Part shown: one piece after another, positions 1 to 8,472 of the stretch
Layout of the letters: every line of letters starts with the position of its first letter
Numbering within the stretch: the stretch's first letter is position 1
Assembly (NCBI GenBank): GCA_029937135.1
Contig: JAPYQX010000028.1
Location: forward strand, 1-15,509
Reading direction: 5' to 3'
Length of the DNA stretch: 15,509 nucleotides
From: Nitrospinota bacterium
GTDB taxonomy: Bacteria; UBA8248
Notes under the pieces: generated by a model
Seen by the model: the letters and a program-made list of their open reading frames with translations, nothing else
What the model was told of the DNA's origin: nothing
Database searches by the model: none
Program-made: the position numbers and the translations under genes

Positions 1-344
1 AGGAAGGGGACTCCCAGCATTTGGTTTCTTAAGTGCGAAAAATCTCATTTTGATCCATCGCTTTCCGAGATATGAATTTATCTTAGAGCTTTTTTAATGG
101 ATATGCATCACATATTTTCAAACTCGAAATCCCGAGTATGTAGTATTTATGTTTCCAGTATGTTACGCGGATTTCCTCGATAATATTTTCTGATTTCGGA
201 AATCCGGTCCGGTGTGTTACATGGATTTCAAAAGATATCTTCGGGTATGGTGTTTTTACCTCTTGGATTTACACTGGCGAAAACCGCCCTGGACAGAATG
301 GGTGATTGCATTTTGAAAAAAATCCGGAAGAAGTTTATGTGCTG
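1..344 (+). promoter_or_regulatory. AT-rich upstream control region with repeated GGATTTC/GAAATCC motifs
   Basis: I see no convincing gene here. The stretch is clearly richer in A+T than the following gene. The heptamer GGATTTC or its complement occurs at 126-132, 169-175, 199-205 and 223-229. One copy sits in a perfect 13-bp palindrome, GATTTCGGAAATC, at 192-204. TGTTACGCGGATTTC (161-175) and TGTTACATGGATTTC (215-229) are direct repeats, 13/15 identical, 54 bp apart. A small stem ACTCG/CGAGT lies at 122-137. This arrangement suggests binding sites for a dimeric regulator controlling the hydantoinase operon, but that is inference. No strong -35/-10 pair can be assigned with confidence. Confidence 0.4.
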
Positions 345-3300
345 ATGGAGAAATACGTGAATCCGAACCCGAAATTTCGAATCGGCGTGGACACGGGCGG
401 CACGTTTACCGATGTGGTGGCCGTGCGGGAGGAGGACGGAGCGGTTTTTTCGGATAAGGTTCCTTCTACTCCCTCGGATCCCGCCGAATCCCTTCTTTCA
501 GCAATCCAGGTGATTCTCGAAAAAGGAGGCGCGACGCCTTCGGCCGTATCGGCTTTCATTCACGGAACGACTGTCGCCACAAATTCCTTGCTGGAGCGAG
601 AAGACCACAATATGGGCCTGGTGGTGAGCGAGGGTTTTCGGTTTCTCCTGGAAATCGCAAGGCAGAGCGTCCCGGACGGATACGGGAATTCCTTTTTTTG
701 GGTGAAGCCGCCGCGCCTGGTCCCCGTTTCGCGGGTCATGGAGGTCGGCGGGCGTTTCGATTATATGGGAAAGGAGCTCAAGGAATTCGATGAATATGCC
801 GCACGGAGCGCGGTCCAACGGTTACGGAAAATGGGGGTCGAGACGGTCGGGGTGTGTTTGCTCCATTCCTATGTAAATCCCGCGCATGAACTCCGGATCC
901 GGGAATTTTTTTCGGAAGAATACCCCGAGTGTCATGTGTCGCTTTCATCCGAGGTGTTGCCGGAATATCAGGAATACGAGCGGGCGCTGACTACCCTGAT
1001 GGATGCCGCCTGCAAGCCGGTAATCAAAGGATACTTTGACCGGGCGGAGATTCGCATTCGCGAAACACTCACCCCGGAAACGCCGTTTCTCGTGATGAAG
1101 TCCAATGGCGGTGTGATGGGCGTGGGCAAAATTGCGGGCCACCCCCTGACGACAGCTTTATCCGGGCCGGCGGCCGGGGTGCTGGCGTGTTCCGCGCTCG
1201 CTCGCGAAGCGGGCCTTCCAGAAATCATCACGTTCGACGCTGGCGGAACTTCGACCGACGTTTCCGTGGTTGAGAACGGAAATCCGCGCTTCACCACCAA
1301 CTCGAAAATCGGCGAATTCACCGTTAAGGTTCCGATGATCGATATCGTTACCGTGGGAACGGGCGGTGGGTCCATCGCCCGGGTAAATCCCGATGGGCGG
1401 CTTCGAGTGGGCCCGCGCAGCGCGGGGGCGGACCCGGGTCCCATGTGCTACGGCAAAGGTGGCGGAGAGCCCACCGTGACCGACGCGCAACTGTTCCTTG
1501 GCCGGCTGCCTCAAGCCTTGGCAGGCGGAAACCTGCCCCTGGACAAAGCCTGCGCCGAAGCGGGAATTCGCGCTATCGCGGAAAAGCAGGGGCTCGGTCC
1601 CGAGGAGGCGGCGCGCGGGATCATCGAGGTGGCGGCATGGAACCAGGCCCTCGCCATTCGGAAAATGACGGTAAACCAGGGCAAGGACCCCCGTGAATTC
1701 GTCCTGGTGGCATTCGGCGGGGCGGGTCCGTTGATGGCCGCCGACATCGCCGAAGTGCTGGACGTGCGGGAAATCGTCGTGCCGCCTCAGCCCGGCTGCG
1801 GAAGCGCGATGGGTCTCGTCGAAGTGGACCTTCGAAACGATTACGTCAGGACTTTCATCGCCCGGCTGGACGAGATATCCATGGATGATATTGAAAACGA
1901 ATTTCAGAAAATGGAAGAAGAAGGCAGCACCGATTTAGAGGCGGAACAAGTGGACCCCGCCTCCCGCGTTTTTGTCCGGTCCGTTGATTTGCGCTATTTC
2001 GGCGAGGGGCAGGAGATGCGCGTGAATATGCCCCCGGCCGGTGCGTTCGCCGAGGCCGCCCGTCTGGCGGTCGGTCGTTTTCACGAAGAATACAAAACCC
2101 AATTCGGCTTCAACTACGAGAGCCAGACGCCGGTGGAAGTGGTGAACCTCAGGCTCACCGCGATTGGCGAGATGAAAAGAGCGCCGAGGAAGCGGATGGC
2201 CGAGGGAAAGGGAGCGGAAACGGCGCGGACGGGCGGGCGGAGGGTGTATTTCGCCTCGTCGGGGTTTGTCGAGACCCCTGTATACGACCGCGCCCAGTTC
2301 GGCAAGGGAGATCGAGTCGAAGGGCCTGCCATCGTCGAGGATTTCGGAGCCACGACGGTGATTTTCCCCGGGAGCCGTTGCGAAATCGACGAATGGGGGA
2401 ATTTGCGAATATCGTTGCCGGTTAGAGAGAAGATGGAGGCGAAGTCCGCAAGCGAAGGTGGCCAACCGGGAAACGAACCGGGCCCCGTCGTTCAAGAAAT
2501 CGTCGAAGGAGCTCTTTATGCGGCGGAGCGCGAGATGGAAGACTTGGTCGAGCGGACTGCGCGCTCTCCCCTCATTCGGGATATGCACGATTACAGAGTG
2601 GGACTGTTCGACCGGGAAGGCCGAAAACTCACCGGGCGGTCCTATTCCGCCGTGGTGGACCCCGTTTTCAAAAAGTGGAACGTCGATGAAATCGATCCGG
2701 GGGATGTGTTTATCTGGAACGATGTGTATCTCGCCGAGGGCGGCATCGGCCACTTGCCCGATCTGTGTTCGTGCATCCCGATTTTCCACGGAGATAAAAT
2801 CGTCGCGTTTGCGCTGGTGTTCGGGCATCATGACGATATCGGCGGGATGATTCCGGGCAGCCTTCCGACGAACGCGACGGATATTTTCCAGGAAGGCCTG
2901 CTGGTCCCTCCGGTCAAACTCTACGATAAAGGGGTCCGGAACGAAGACCTCTTCACCGTGATTTTTCGCAACAGTCGCCTCTCCGAACATCTCCGGGCGG
3001 ATATCGACGCCGAAATTGCGGCCTGCCGGGTGGGCGCCGCCCGCGTGATGGAGCTTTTCGAGCTATTCGGCGGGGACACGGTAATTCAATGTTTCGAGGG
3101 ATTCCTGGACAAATGCGAGCACACGATTCGCGAGGAACTCATTTCGAAAATTCCCGACGGCGAATACGAATGGGAAGATTACATCGAATCCGACGGCGTG
3201 GAAGCGGACAAGATCCACACCCTTAAACTGAAGATGACGAAGAAAGACGACCGCCTCCTTCTAGATTTTCGCGGCACCTCTCCCCAGGCGATGGGGCCGA

Positions 3301-4280
3301 TCAACTGGCCGGGCAATTATTCCGAGGGTCGGTTTTTGAAAAAATGGATCGGTCCCATTCTCCGGAACCTTGCCGACAGCTACGAGCGAATGTTCGAGAT
3401 CGACATCAACGAGGGAATCTGCCGGTTGATCGATATTCGGTTTCCGGAGCCCGGCACCCTGATCACGCCGGTGTTCCCGGCCCCCACGAATATGCGGACC
3501 TTCACCATACTGCGCCTGTTGAGCCTGTTCTGTGGCGTGTTGGGCATCGCGACAAAAGGGGCCATGCCGGCCGATCAGGAAACCATCCGCTACTGGGGAA
3601 TCCACGGCCACGACGGGCAAGGGAAGTTTTTCCTTTTCCGGGAAATTCTGGGAGGCGGCTCGGGCGGCCGCCCCTGGGGGGACGGCGAAGACGTGATCCA
3701 CGTGGTTCCCAATAGCCGGAATCTTCCCGCCGAATTCAGCGAGGGGCGCTTTCCCGTCCGGGTGGAGCACCTCGGGCTTGCATGCGATTCAGGCGGACCG
3801 GGAAAGCGGCGTGGAGGATTAGGCTACTTCAAGGAGTTCAGGGTGCTTTGCGATTGCGAAGCCTTGAGCAACGCCGATCGTTCGTTTCTCGCCCCCTGGG
3901 GAACGAATGGCGGCGGCGCGGGCGGGCTCTACCGGCTCACAGTCAATCCCGGCCAGCCCGGCGAGCGCGAGATTCCCGCCCTCAGCAATCGCGTCGCGGT
4001 TTCCGAGGGGAATTTAATTCGCGTGGTAACCACGGGCGGCGGCGGGTGGGGCGATCCGCTCGAGCGCGAGGTGGATATGGTTAGCCGGGACGTTCTATGG
4101 GGTAAGGTAAGCGTCGAAGGCGCGGGCCGCGACTACGGGGTCGTGTTCCGGGATGAAGAATCTCTCGAAGTCGATGAGAAAGCGACCGCGTCGCTTCGCG
4201 ATTCGATTCGGACCCGCCGAGGCCCTCCCGCCTTCTTTGATCGCGGGGTGAATTATTCTTCGGTGCGGCCCACCGGTTGA
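345..4280 (+). CDS. Fused hydantoinase/oxoprolinase HyuA-HyuB
   Basis: Probable ATP-dependent cyclic-amide hydrolase of the N-methylhydantoinase / 5-oxoprolinase / acetone carboxylase family, cytoplasmic. Residue numbers are from ATG 345. Residues 1 to about 690 are the HyuA part, with the ASKHA phosphate loop GVDTGGTFTD (14-23), IHGTT (72-76), ALSGPAAG (271-278), FDAGGTSTD (297-305), GTGGGSIA (338-345) and AFGGAGP (456-462). Residues 713 to about 1240 are HyuB, with GHHDDIGG (827-834), GGGSGGRPW (1103-1111) and GGGGWGD (from 1231). At 1311 aa it matches HyuA plus HyuB in one chain, as in eukaryotic 5-oxoprolinase; many bacteria split them. ATG 345 is chosen because GGAAGAAG lies about 11 nt upstream; in-frame GTG 339 and TTG 306 are alternatives. 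The substrate cannot be read from sequence. The downstream carbamoyl-pathway genes favour a hydantoin-like or ureide ring. Confidence 0.9.
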   Translation: MEKYVNPNPKFRIGVDTGGTFTDVVAVREEDGAVFSDKVPSTPSDPAESLLSAIQVILEKGGATPSAVSAFIHGTTVATNSLLEREDHNMGLVVSEGFRFLLEIARQSVPDGYGNSFFWVKPPRLVPVSRVMEVGGRFDYMGKELKEFDEYAARSAVQRLRKMGVETVGVCLLHSYVNPAHELRIREFFSEEYPECHVSLSSEVLPEYQEYERALTTLMDAACKPVIKGYFDRAEIRIRETLTPETPFLVMKSNGGVMGVGKIAGHPLTTALSGPAAGVLACSALAREAGLPEIITFDAGGTSTDVSVVENGNPRFTTNSKIGEFTVKVPMIDIVTVGTGGGSIARVNPDGRLRVGPRSAGADPGPMCYGKGGGEPTVTDAQLFLGRLPQALAGGNLPLDKACAEAGIRAIAEKQGLGPEEAARGIIEVAAWNQALAIRKMTVNQGKDPREFVLVAFGGAGPLMAADIAEVLDVREIVVPPQPGCGSAMGLVEVDLRNDYVRTFIARLDEISMDDIENEFQKMEEEGSTDLEAEQVDPASRVFVRSVDLRYFGEGQEMRVNMPPAGAFAEAARLAVGRFHEEYKTQFGFNYESQTPVEVVNLRLTAIGEMKRAPRKRMAEGKGAETARTGGRRVYFASSGFVETPVYDRAQFGKGDRVEGPAIVEDFGATTVIFPGSRCEIDEWGNLRISLPVREKMEAKSASEGGQPGNEPGPVVQEIVEGALYAAEREMEDLVERTARSPLIRDMHDYRVGLFDREGRKLTGRSYSAVVDPVFKKWNVDEIDPGDVFIWNDVYLAEGGIGHLPDLCSCIPIFHGDKIVAFALVFGHHDDIGGMIPGSLPTNATDIFQEGLLVPPVKLYDKGVRNEDLFTVIFRNSRLSEHLRADIDAEIAACRVGAARVMELFELFGGDTVIQCFEGFLDKCEHTIREELISKIPDGEYEWEDYIESDGVEADKIHTLKLKMTKKDDRLLLDFRGTSPQAMGPINWPGNYSEGRFLKKWIGPILRNLADSYERMFEIDINEGICRLIDIRFPEPGTLITPVFPAPTNMRTFTILRLLSLFCGVLGIATKGAMPADQETIRYWGIHGHDGQGKFFLFREILGGGSGGRPWGDGEDVIHVVPNSRNLPAEFSEGRFPVRVEHLGLACDSGGPGKRRGGLGYFKEFRVLCDCEALSNADRSFLAPWGTNGGGAGGLYRLTVNPGQPGEREIPALSNRVAVSEGNLIRVVTTGGGGWGDPLEREVDMVSRDVLWGKVSVEGAGRDYGVVFRDEESLEVDEKATASLRDSIRTRRGPPAFFDRGVNYSSVRPTG

Positions 4281-4341
4281 TCTGGCTGGATAATCGGGCG
4301 ATTGTTCCTGAGATCGTTTTAGTCAAAAGGAGACTTCTAAA

Positions 4342-5061
4342 ATGGAATTGATCGATTTGAGTATGGAAATATACCGGGATATGCCGATTTACCCCGATCT
4401 TCCAGGCCCATCCCTCACCGTCGATGAGGACTGGGATACCGTGGCCCGGCGGACCGGCGCCATCAACTACGGCGCCGACATCGTGACGAATCATTGCGTT
4501 ATCTTCATGAGTGACCATACCGGGACGCACATCGACTCCCCCTGGCACAACAATCCCGACGGCTTTACGACCGAACGGATTCCGATCGAATGGTGCATTT
4601 CGGACGGGGTCGTTCTGGATTTCACCGACAAGGAACACGGCTACGAGATCATGGCGGCGGATATTGAAGCGGCCTTGAAGAAAATCGACTATACCCTCAA
4701 GCCCTTGGACATCGTGTTGATCCGCACCGATGCAAGTCTGGACTGGCAGACGAACCCGGATTACACGAAGAACCAGCCGGGCATGAGCGCCGAGGCGACC
4801 CACTATTTGATCGACAACGGGATCAACGTGATGGGAATCGACGGGAGCGGGTGGGACGTTCCGATATGGAAAATGCACGAAACCCGGCGATACTGGGAAG
4901 CCCACCGGGTCATGCTCGAAAAGGAATACTGCCATATCGAAAATTTGGTGAATTTGCACCTGATTCCCAAGCCTCATGGTTTTAAAATTTCGGTGCTCCC
5001 CATCAAGTTCCGCGGCATTTCGGGTTCTCCCATTCGCGCGGTGGCGATGATAGAGAATTAG
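4342..5061 (+). CDS. Cyclase family protein (kynurenine formamidase / isatin hydrolase-like)
   Basis: This is a 239-aa cytoplasmic metal-dependent hydrolase of the cyclase superfamily (PF04199), which opens amide or lactam bonds as in kynurenine formamidase and isatin hydrolase. The metal-binding signature HTGTHIDSPWH is at residues 59-69. The family's later blocks follow: SAEATHYLIDNGINVMGID, then a C-terminal HIENLVNL...LPIKFRG..GSPIRAVAMI tail. The length is normal and no defect is seen. ATG 4342 follows AGGAG (about 4329-4333) with ordinary spacing. The gene starts 61 bp after the hydantoinase, with no terminator visible between them, so co-transcription is likely. A natural reading is that it hydrolyses a second C-N bond in the same ring-opening pathway, but the substrate is not determined by the sequence. 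Confidence 0.9.
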   Translation: MELIDLSMEIYRDMPIYPDLPGPSLTVDEDWDTVARRTGAINYGADIVTNHCVIFMSDHTGTHIDSPWHNNPDGFTTERIPIEWCISDGVVLDFTDKEHGYEIMAADIEAALKKIDYTLKPLDIVLIRTDASLDWQTNPDYTKNQPGMSAEATHYLIDNGINVMGIDGSGWDVPIWKMHETRRYWEAHRVMLEKEYCHIENLVNLHLIPKPHGFKISVLPIKFRGISGSPIRAVAMIEN

Positions 5062-5087
5062 GTTTCGGATGAAGTGGAGAGAGTGAG

Positions 5088-6649
5088 ATGGCGGTGGCTG
5101 TTCGCGTTTTGTCCGGGGTGTACCACGACTCGGTGAAGCTGATGAGCGTCAGCGCCGCCGCCTGGGAGAAACCGGGTATCCGGCAGGCGGTGGCTGTTTT
5201 GGGTACTCCGATGAACCGCGAACAGTTTGCGCGGGGAGGCCTGCTTGCCGGCCAGGTGGAACATGCGGGGCCGAACGATCTTGTCCTAGCTGTCGAGGCG
5301 GACGGTGCACGGGTGGCGGAAGATTAGCTGGTTTCCATGGAAGCGGACCTGAGTACGCCTCGATCCCGCGGAGGAGCGGGGGTATACACGAATTTCCCCG
5401 TACCGACCCTGGACGCCGCATTGGGAAAAGATCCTCAGATCAATCTCGCTCAATTTTTCGATTCCAGGACCGAACGAGCGTCGTGAGGCGGAGCGTGCGT
5501 TCCGAAAAGGTCTTCATTGCCTGATCTTTAGCGATAACGTCTCCGTCGAGGACGAAGTGGCGCTCAAGCGAATGGGCCGGAAGAAGGGCCTGCTGGTCAT
5601 GGATCCCGACTGCGGAACGGCTCATATCGGAGGCGTTGGATTCTGGTTTTGCAATGTTATGCGGCCGGGAAAGATCGGAATCGTAGGCGCGGCCGGGACG
5701 GGCATTCAGGAGGTCATGGCCGCTATCGATGCGGCGGGTAGCGGAATTTCCTGCGCCCTGGGCACCGGAGGGCGGGATGTTTCCGACGCCGTGGGCGGCC
5801 TTGCCATGATTCAGTCCATCGAGATGCTCGCGGAAGATTCGGGCACGGAGGTTCTGTTGATACTGGGAAAACCCTCGGGTCCGTGGCGATGGAGAGAATG
5901 CTCGAAGCCGCCGCCCGGCGCGGAAAGCCGGCAGTTATACACTTTGTCGGGGTCCAGGATATACGCCGGCTGACCGGCGAAAATACCCATCTTCATGTGG
6001 CGGATTCGCTGGCCGCCGCGGGAGGCTTTCGGTTTCACTGACTGACGGGCCGGGTGTCGTAGCGGTGTTTGAAATCGACCCGGAAACGTCACAAAATATT
6101 TCCGAATGGGGCCGGCGGCACACGAAGGGCCGGCGATTCCTGCGGGGCGTCTACACGGGCGGGACGCTGTGCGCCGAAGTACAGGTGGTTATTGGAAGGA
6201 CGGTTCCGGTTATCCGTTCAAATGCTCTAATCAATAAAATCAATGAGATGATGGCAGATCTCGTGAAGTCGGGAGGCCATTCGGCAGTGGATTTGGGCGA
6301 TGAGATTTTCACCCGGTGAAAACCCCATCCCATGATCGATCCCGAACCGAGAAACGCCAGGCTCATTCAAGAAGCTGAGGATTCCAAAAAGGCGGTGGTG
6401 CTCTTTGATGTGGTTCTGGAATTGGGTTCGCATGAAAATCCGGCGGGGGTGGAGGCAAGAGCGTTTGAGAGGGCGCTGGTTTCGAGTCCAGACGTTTTGT
6501 TTGTCGGTTCCGTGACGGGGACCGGAGGCGATCCGCAGGATCTGAAAACCCAGCGCGATAGACTGGCGGAGGCCGAAGCTTTGGTCGCGGATGCGCATGT
6601 AGAGGCATGCCTTTCCGCCGCGGCCGCGCTCAAAGAGTTTGTTGAGTGA
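5088..6649 (+). pseudogene. fdrA: fdrA-like gene, disrupted by two stops and three frameshifts
   Basis: Piecing the frames together gives an FdrA-type protein of about 520 aa, related to succinyl-CoA synthetase alpha chains. Recognisable blocks in order are an N-terminus ending GTPMNREQFA...PNDLVLAV, LIFSDNVSVEDEVALK, KGLLVMDPDCGTA, IGIVGAAGTGIQEV, LGTGGRDVSDAVGG, RFLRGVYTGGTLCAE, AVDLGDEIFT, KPHPMIDPEPR and VGSVTGTGGDPQDL. Lesions: TAG at 5325-5327; an extra base in the T run 5454-5458; a lost base near 5872-5878; a lost base near 6025 (GGCTTT where GGCCTTT restores the frame); and TGA at 6317-6319 where the family has Gly (TVGRPHP). VMDPDCG also replaces the usual VMGPDCG. ATG 5088 follows GTGGAGAG. 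E. coli FdrA acts with YlbE in carbamoyl transfer. The lesion density argues for decay; isolated read errors are less likely. Confidence 0.9.
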
Positions 6650-6780
6650 ATGAGAAAAAGCTACTTGAGGGCGTTCGTGTCGCGAATATCGGGGTAGAGT
6701 AGTTTTAGGACATCCTTGTTTCCCAGAATGCCCCTGTCGTCCAGGTGAATTGGCGTCCTGTTGCGGGAGGATATCCGGGT
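6646..6780 (+). pseudogene. Broken N-terminal module of the DUF1116 gene
   Basis: The frame of the DUF1116 gene continues upstream of its first good internal ATG. A GTG at 6646 overlaps the fdrA stop (GTGA), a typical coupled start. From there the frame reads KLLEGVRVANIGVE, then TAG at 6700-6702, TTT, TAG at 6706-6708, then DILVSQNAPVVQVNWRPVAGG and on into the intact body. Related proteins have serine and a hydrophobic residue where the two stops lie (NIGVESF-DI pattern), so TCG to TAG and TTG to TAG are the simplest changes. In E. coli a homologous segment forms the C-terminus of FdrA. This module is therefore probably not translated from the native start. Confidence 0.8.
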
Positions 6781-8064
6781 ATGATTGAACGACTCGACCA
6801 GTTGGCCTCTTGCGATGCGGCCAACGATATCGCAATGGAGCGTCTTCAAGCCGCGAGACCCGTATGGGTGAATGTGGGAGTTGCCGCCGACGTGATACCC
6901 GAAATGGGGGAGAGGATGCTCCTCCACGCCGGACCTCCCATCATCTGGGAGGATATGTCGGGCCCCATGCGGGGCGCGATGATCGGAGCCATGCTCCTGG
7001 AGGGCTGGGCAAAAGACGAAAGCGAGGCGCAAAAGCTCGGCGCGGGCGGAGAGATTACCTTCGAGCCCTGTCATCACCATTCGGCGGTGGGGCCCATGGC
7101 GGGCGTGATATCGCCCTCGATGCCGGTCAACATCATCGAAAATCGGGCGCCGTCCGGACTGGGAGGCGGCAACAGGAGCTATTCCAACCTGAACGAGGGT
7201 TTGGGCAAGGTTCTCCGGTACGGCGCATATTCGCCGGACGTCCTGGAACGCCTCCGGTGGATGGCGGATGAACTGGCCCCGGCCATGCGGAAGACGGTGA
7301 AGGCGATGGAAGGGGGCCTCGATATCAAAAACATAATCGCGCGGGCCCTGCACATGGGTGATGAGGTTCACAACCGGAACCTGGCGGCGACGGCAACGCT
7401 GATTCGGATGATCATGCCTTACTTGGCGGATTCGGTGAGCGATACGAAGGTGATATCCCGCGTAGCTAATTTTATCGCCGGGAACGATCATTTTTTCCTG
7501 AATTTGGGGATGCCGGCCGCCAAGGCGAGCTTGGATGCCATGGCCAACGTGGAAGGTTGTTCGCTGGTCTCCACCATGGCGCGCAATGGGACCGAGTTTG
7601 GCATTCGGGTCAGCGGTCTGGGGGATCGGTGGTTCACCGCGCCGGCGAAGCATCCGGCCGGGCTCTTTTTCCCCGGCTATGGCCAGGAGGATGCCAACCT
7701 GGACATTGGCGATTCGGCGATCATGGAGACCCTCGGCCTCGGCGGATTTGCGATGGGGGGCGCGCCCGCAATCGTCCAGTTTGTCGGAGGGTCCACGGCC
7801 GAGGCCATTCAGGCGACCAACGAAATGTACGGAATCACCTGGACGAGGAGCCGGGACTATACCCTTCCGATATTTGATTTTAAGGGAGTTCCTATGGGAA
7901 TCGACATCCGGAAAGTGATCGAAACGGGAATATATCCCAATATCAATACCGGAATCGCCCACCGGGATGCGGGTATCGGGCAGATAGGGGCGGGCATTCT
8001 CCGGGCGCCCGAAACTCCGTTCCAGGAAGCTTTCGAGGCCCTGACCGAAAAGATGTCCGCATAG
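6781..8064 (+). CDS. DUF1116 domain protein (YlbE-like), body intact
   Basis: The 427 codons from ATG 6781 match the whole of E. coli YlbE, a DUF1116 protein encoded next to FdrA and reported as part of a carbamoyltransferase (oxamate) complex in allantoin use. Conserved blocks are all present: LLHAGPPIIWEDMSGPMRGA, SAVGPMAGVISPSMPV, NEGLGKVLRYGAY, GDEVHNRNLAATATL, FFLNLGMPAAKASLD, TMARNGTEFGIRVSGLGDRW, DSAIMETLGLGGFAMGGAP and TGIAHRDAGIGQIGAG. No frameshift or stop interrupts this part, unlike fdrA just upstream. The ancestral start was probably GTG 6646, but two TAG codons block that route. ATG 6781 is preceded by GCGGGAGGA with about 9 nt spacing, so an internal start could still yield a near full-length protein. 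Whether it is still made is inference. Confidence 0.85.
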   Translation: MIERLDQLASCDAANDIAMERLQAARPVWVNVGVAADVIPEMGERMLLHAGPPIIWEDMSGPMRGAMIGAMLLEGWAKDESEAQKLGAGGEITFEPCHHHSAVGPMAGVISPSMPVNIIENRAPSGLGGGNRSYSNLNEGLGKVLRYGAYSPDVLERLRWMADELAPAMRKTVKAMEGGLDIKNIIARALHMGDEVHNRNLAATATLIRMIMPYLADSVSDTKVISRVANFIAGNDHFFLNLGMPAAKASLDAMANVEGCSLVSTMARNGTEFGIRVSGLGDRWFTAPAKHPAGLFFPGYGQEDANLDIGDSAIMETLGLGGFAMGGAPAIVQFVGGSTAEAIQATNEMYGITWTRSRDYTLPIFDFKGVPMGIDIRKVIETGIYPNINTGIAHRDAGIGQIGAGILRAPETPFQEAFEALTEKMSA

Positions 8065-8242
8065 CCGGGAGGTCTCGCCGGAAAAACCACAGCTGGATTC
8101 TTGAAGGGGGGCTGTAACTGGGAAACATTTTTACACCGTCGTTTTTCAGATGAAAGTGTGAGGTCAATTTTCGGGCACATCGCGGTTCAAGAGAACCTCC
8201 GAAGGAAGTGTTGAAGATAGTGGTTTCGAAGGCGCGCGATAA
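8065..8242. other. Intergenic gap before the carbamate kinase remnant
   Basis: There are 178 bp between the DUF1116 stop and the carbamate kinase frame, wider than the 4- to 61-bp joins seen upstream. No homologous coding segment is recognisable on either strand. A short perfect stem GGTTC/GAACC lies at 8184-8197, without a following T run, so I do not call a terminator. The gap may be degenerate sequence from the same decay. Confidence 0.4.
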
Positions 8243-8272
8243 ATGGTTCTTGTTTCTGAGAATGGAAAGAAC

Positions 8273-8450
8273 ATGGACCCTCCGGATCTGCCCCATCGAT
8301 TTTTGGTCGCGATAGGCGGTAATGTGATTCATCCAGCCGAGATTAAAGGTACGGCAGAGGAGCAGGTGGCGATCGCACATGCCACCGGGCGTGCGCTTCT
8401 GCCTCTCATGGAGTTGGAGAATAAACTCGTCATTACGCACAGGAATGGAC
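8273..8450 (+). pseudogene. Carbamate kinase, N-terminal fragment cut by an insertion sequence
   Basis: The frame reads HRFLVAIGGNVIHPAEIKGT, EEQVAIAHATGRALLPLMEL and KLVITHRNGP. This is the start of an ArcC/YbcF-type carbamate kinase, which makes ATP and carbamate from carbamoyl phosphate and ADP. Only about 60 of the usual 310 or so residues remain before the terminal repeat of the insertion sequence at 8450. The substrate-loop motif, normally HGNGPQVG or HGNGPVVG, reads HRNGPVGG here; its last residues already lie in the repeat. ATG 8273 follows GGAAAG; an in-frame ATG at 8243 is an alternative start. The missing 3' part is not found beyond the insertion or elsewhere in the window. The product cannot be an active kinase. 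Confidence 0.85.
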
Positions 8451-8472
8451 CTGTGGGTGGCGAATTCCTAAT
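8450..8472 (+). repeat. Left terminal inverted repeat of the insertion sequence (R1)
   Basis: It reads CCTGTGGGTGGCGAATT followed by CCTAAT. It matches the inverse of 9622-9644 at 19/23 positions and of 11432-11454 at 20/23. It immediately precedes the complement of the transposase stop codon. Confidence 0.75.

Noticed and set aside
1312..1322. Further GGCGAATTC matches to the insertion-sequence end inside the hydantoinase
   Set aside because: Only 9-10 bases match, within conserved coding sequence; chance similarity.
1935..2990. Minus-strand frame of 351 codons inside the hydantoinase gene
   Set aside because: Antisense shadow of a conserved gene with no motif or ribosome binding site.
5325..6708. 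Recoding of TAG as an amino acid to rescue fdrA and DUF1116
   Set aside because: TAG ends the cyclase, DUF1116 and acyl-CoA synthetase genes at their normal C-termini, and fdrA also has frameshifts and a TGA that recoding would not fix.
6661..7962. Long minus-strand frame of 433 codons
   Set aside because: It lies antisense to the well-conserved DUF1116 gene, has no recognisable motif and is His/Arg-rich in the way of GC-rich shadow frames.
8088..8115. Terminator hairpin after DUF1116 (ACAGC/GCTGT)
   Set aside because: Only five pairs with a long loop and no adjacent T run.
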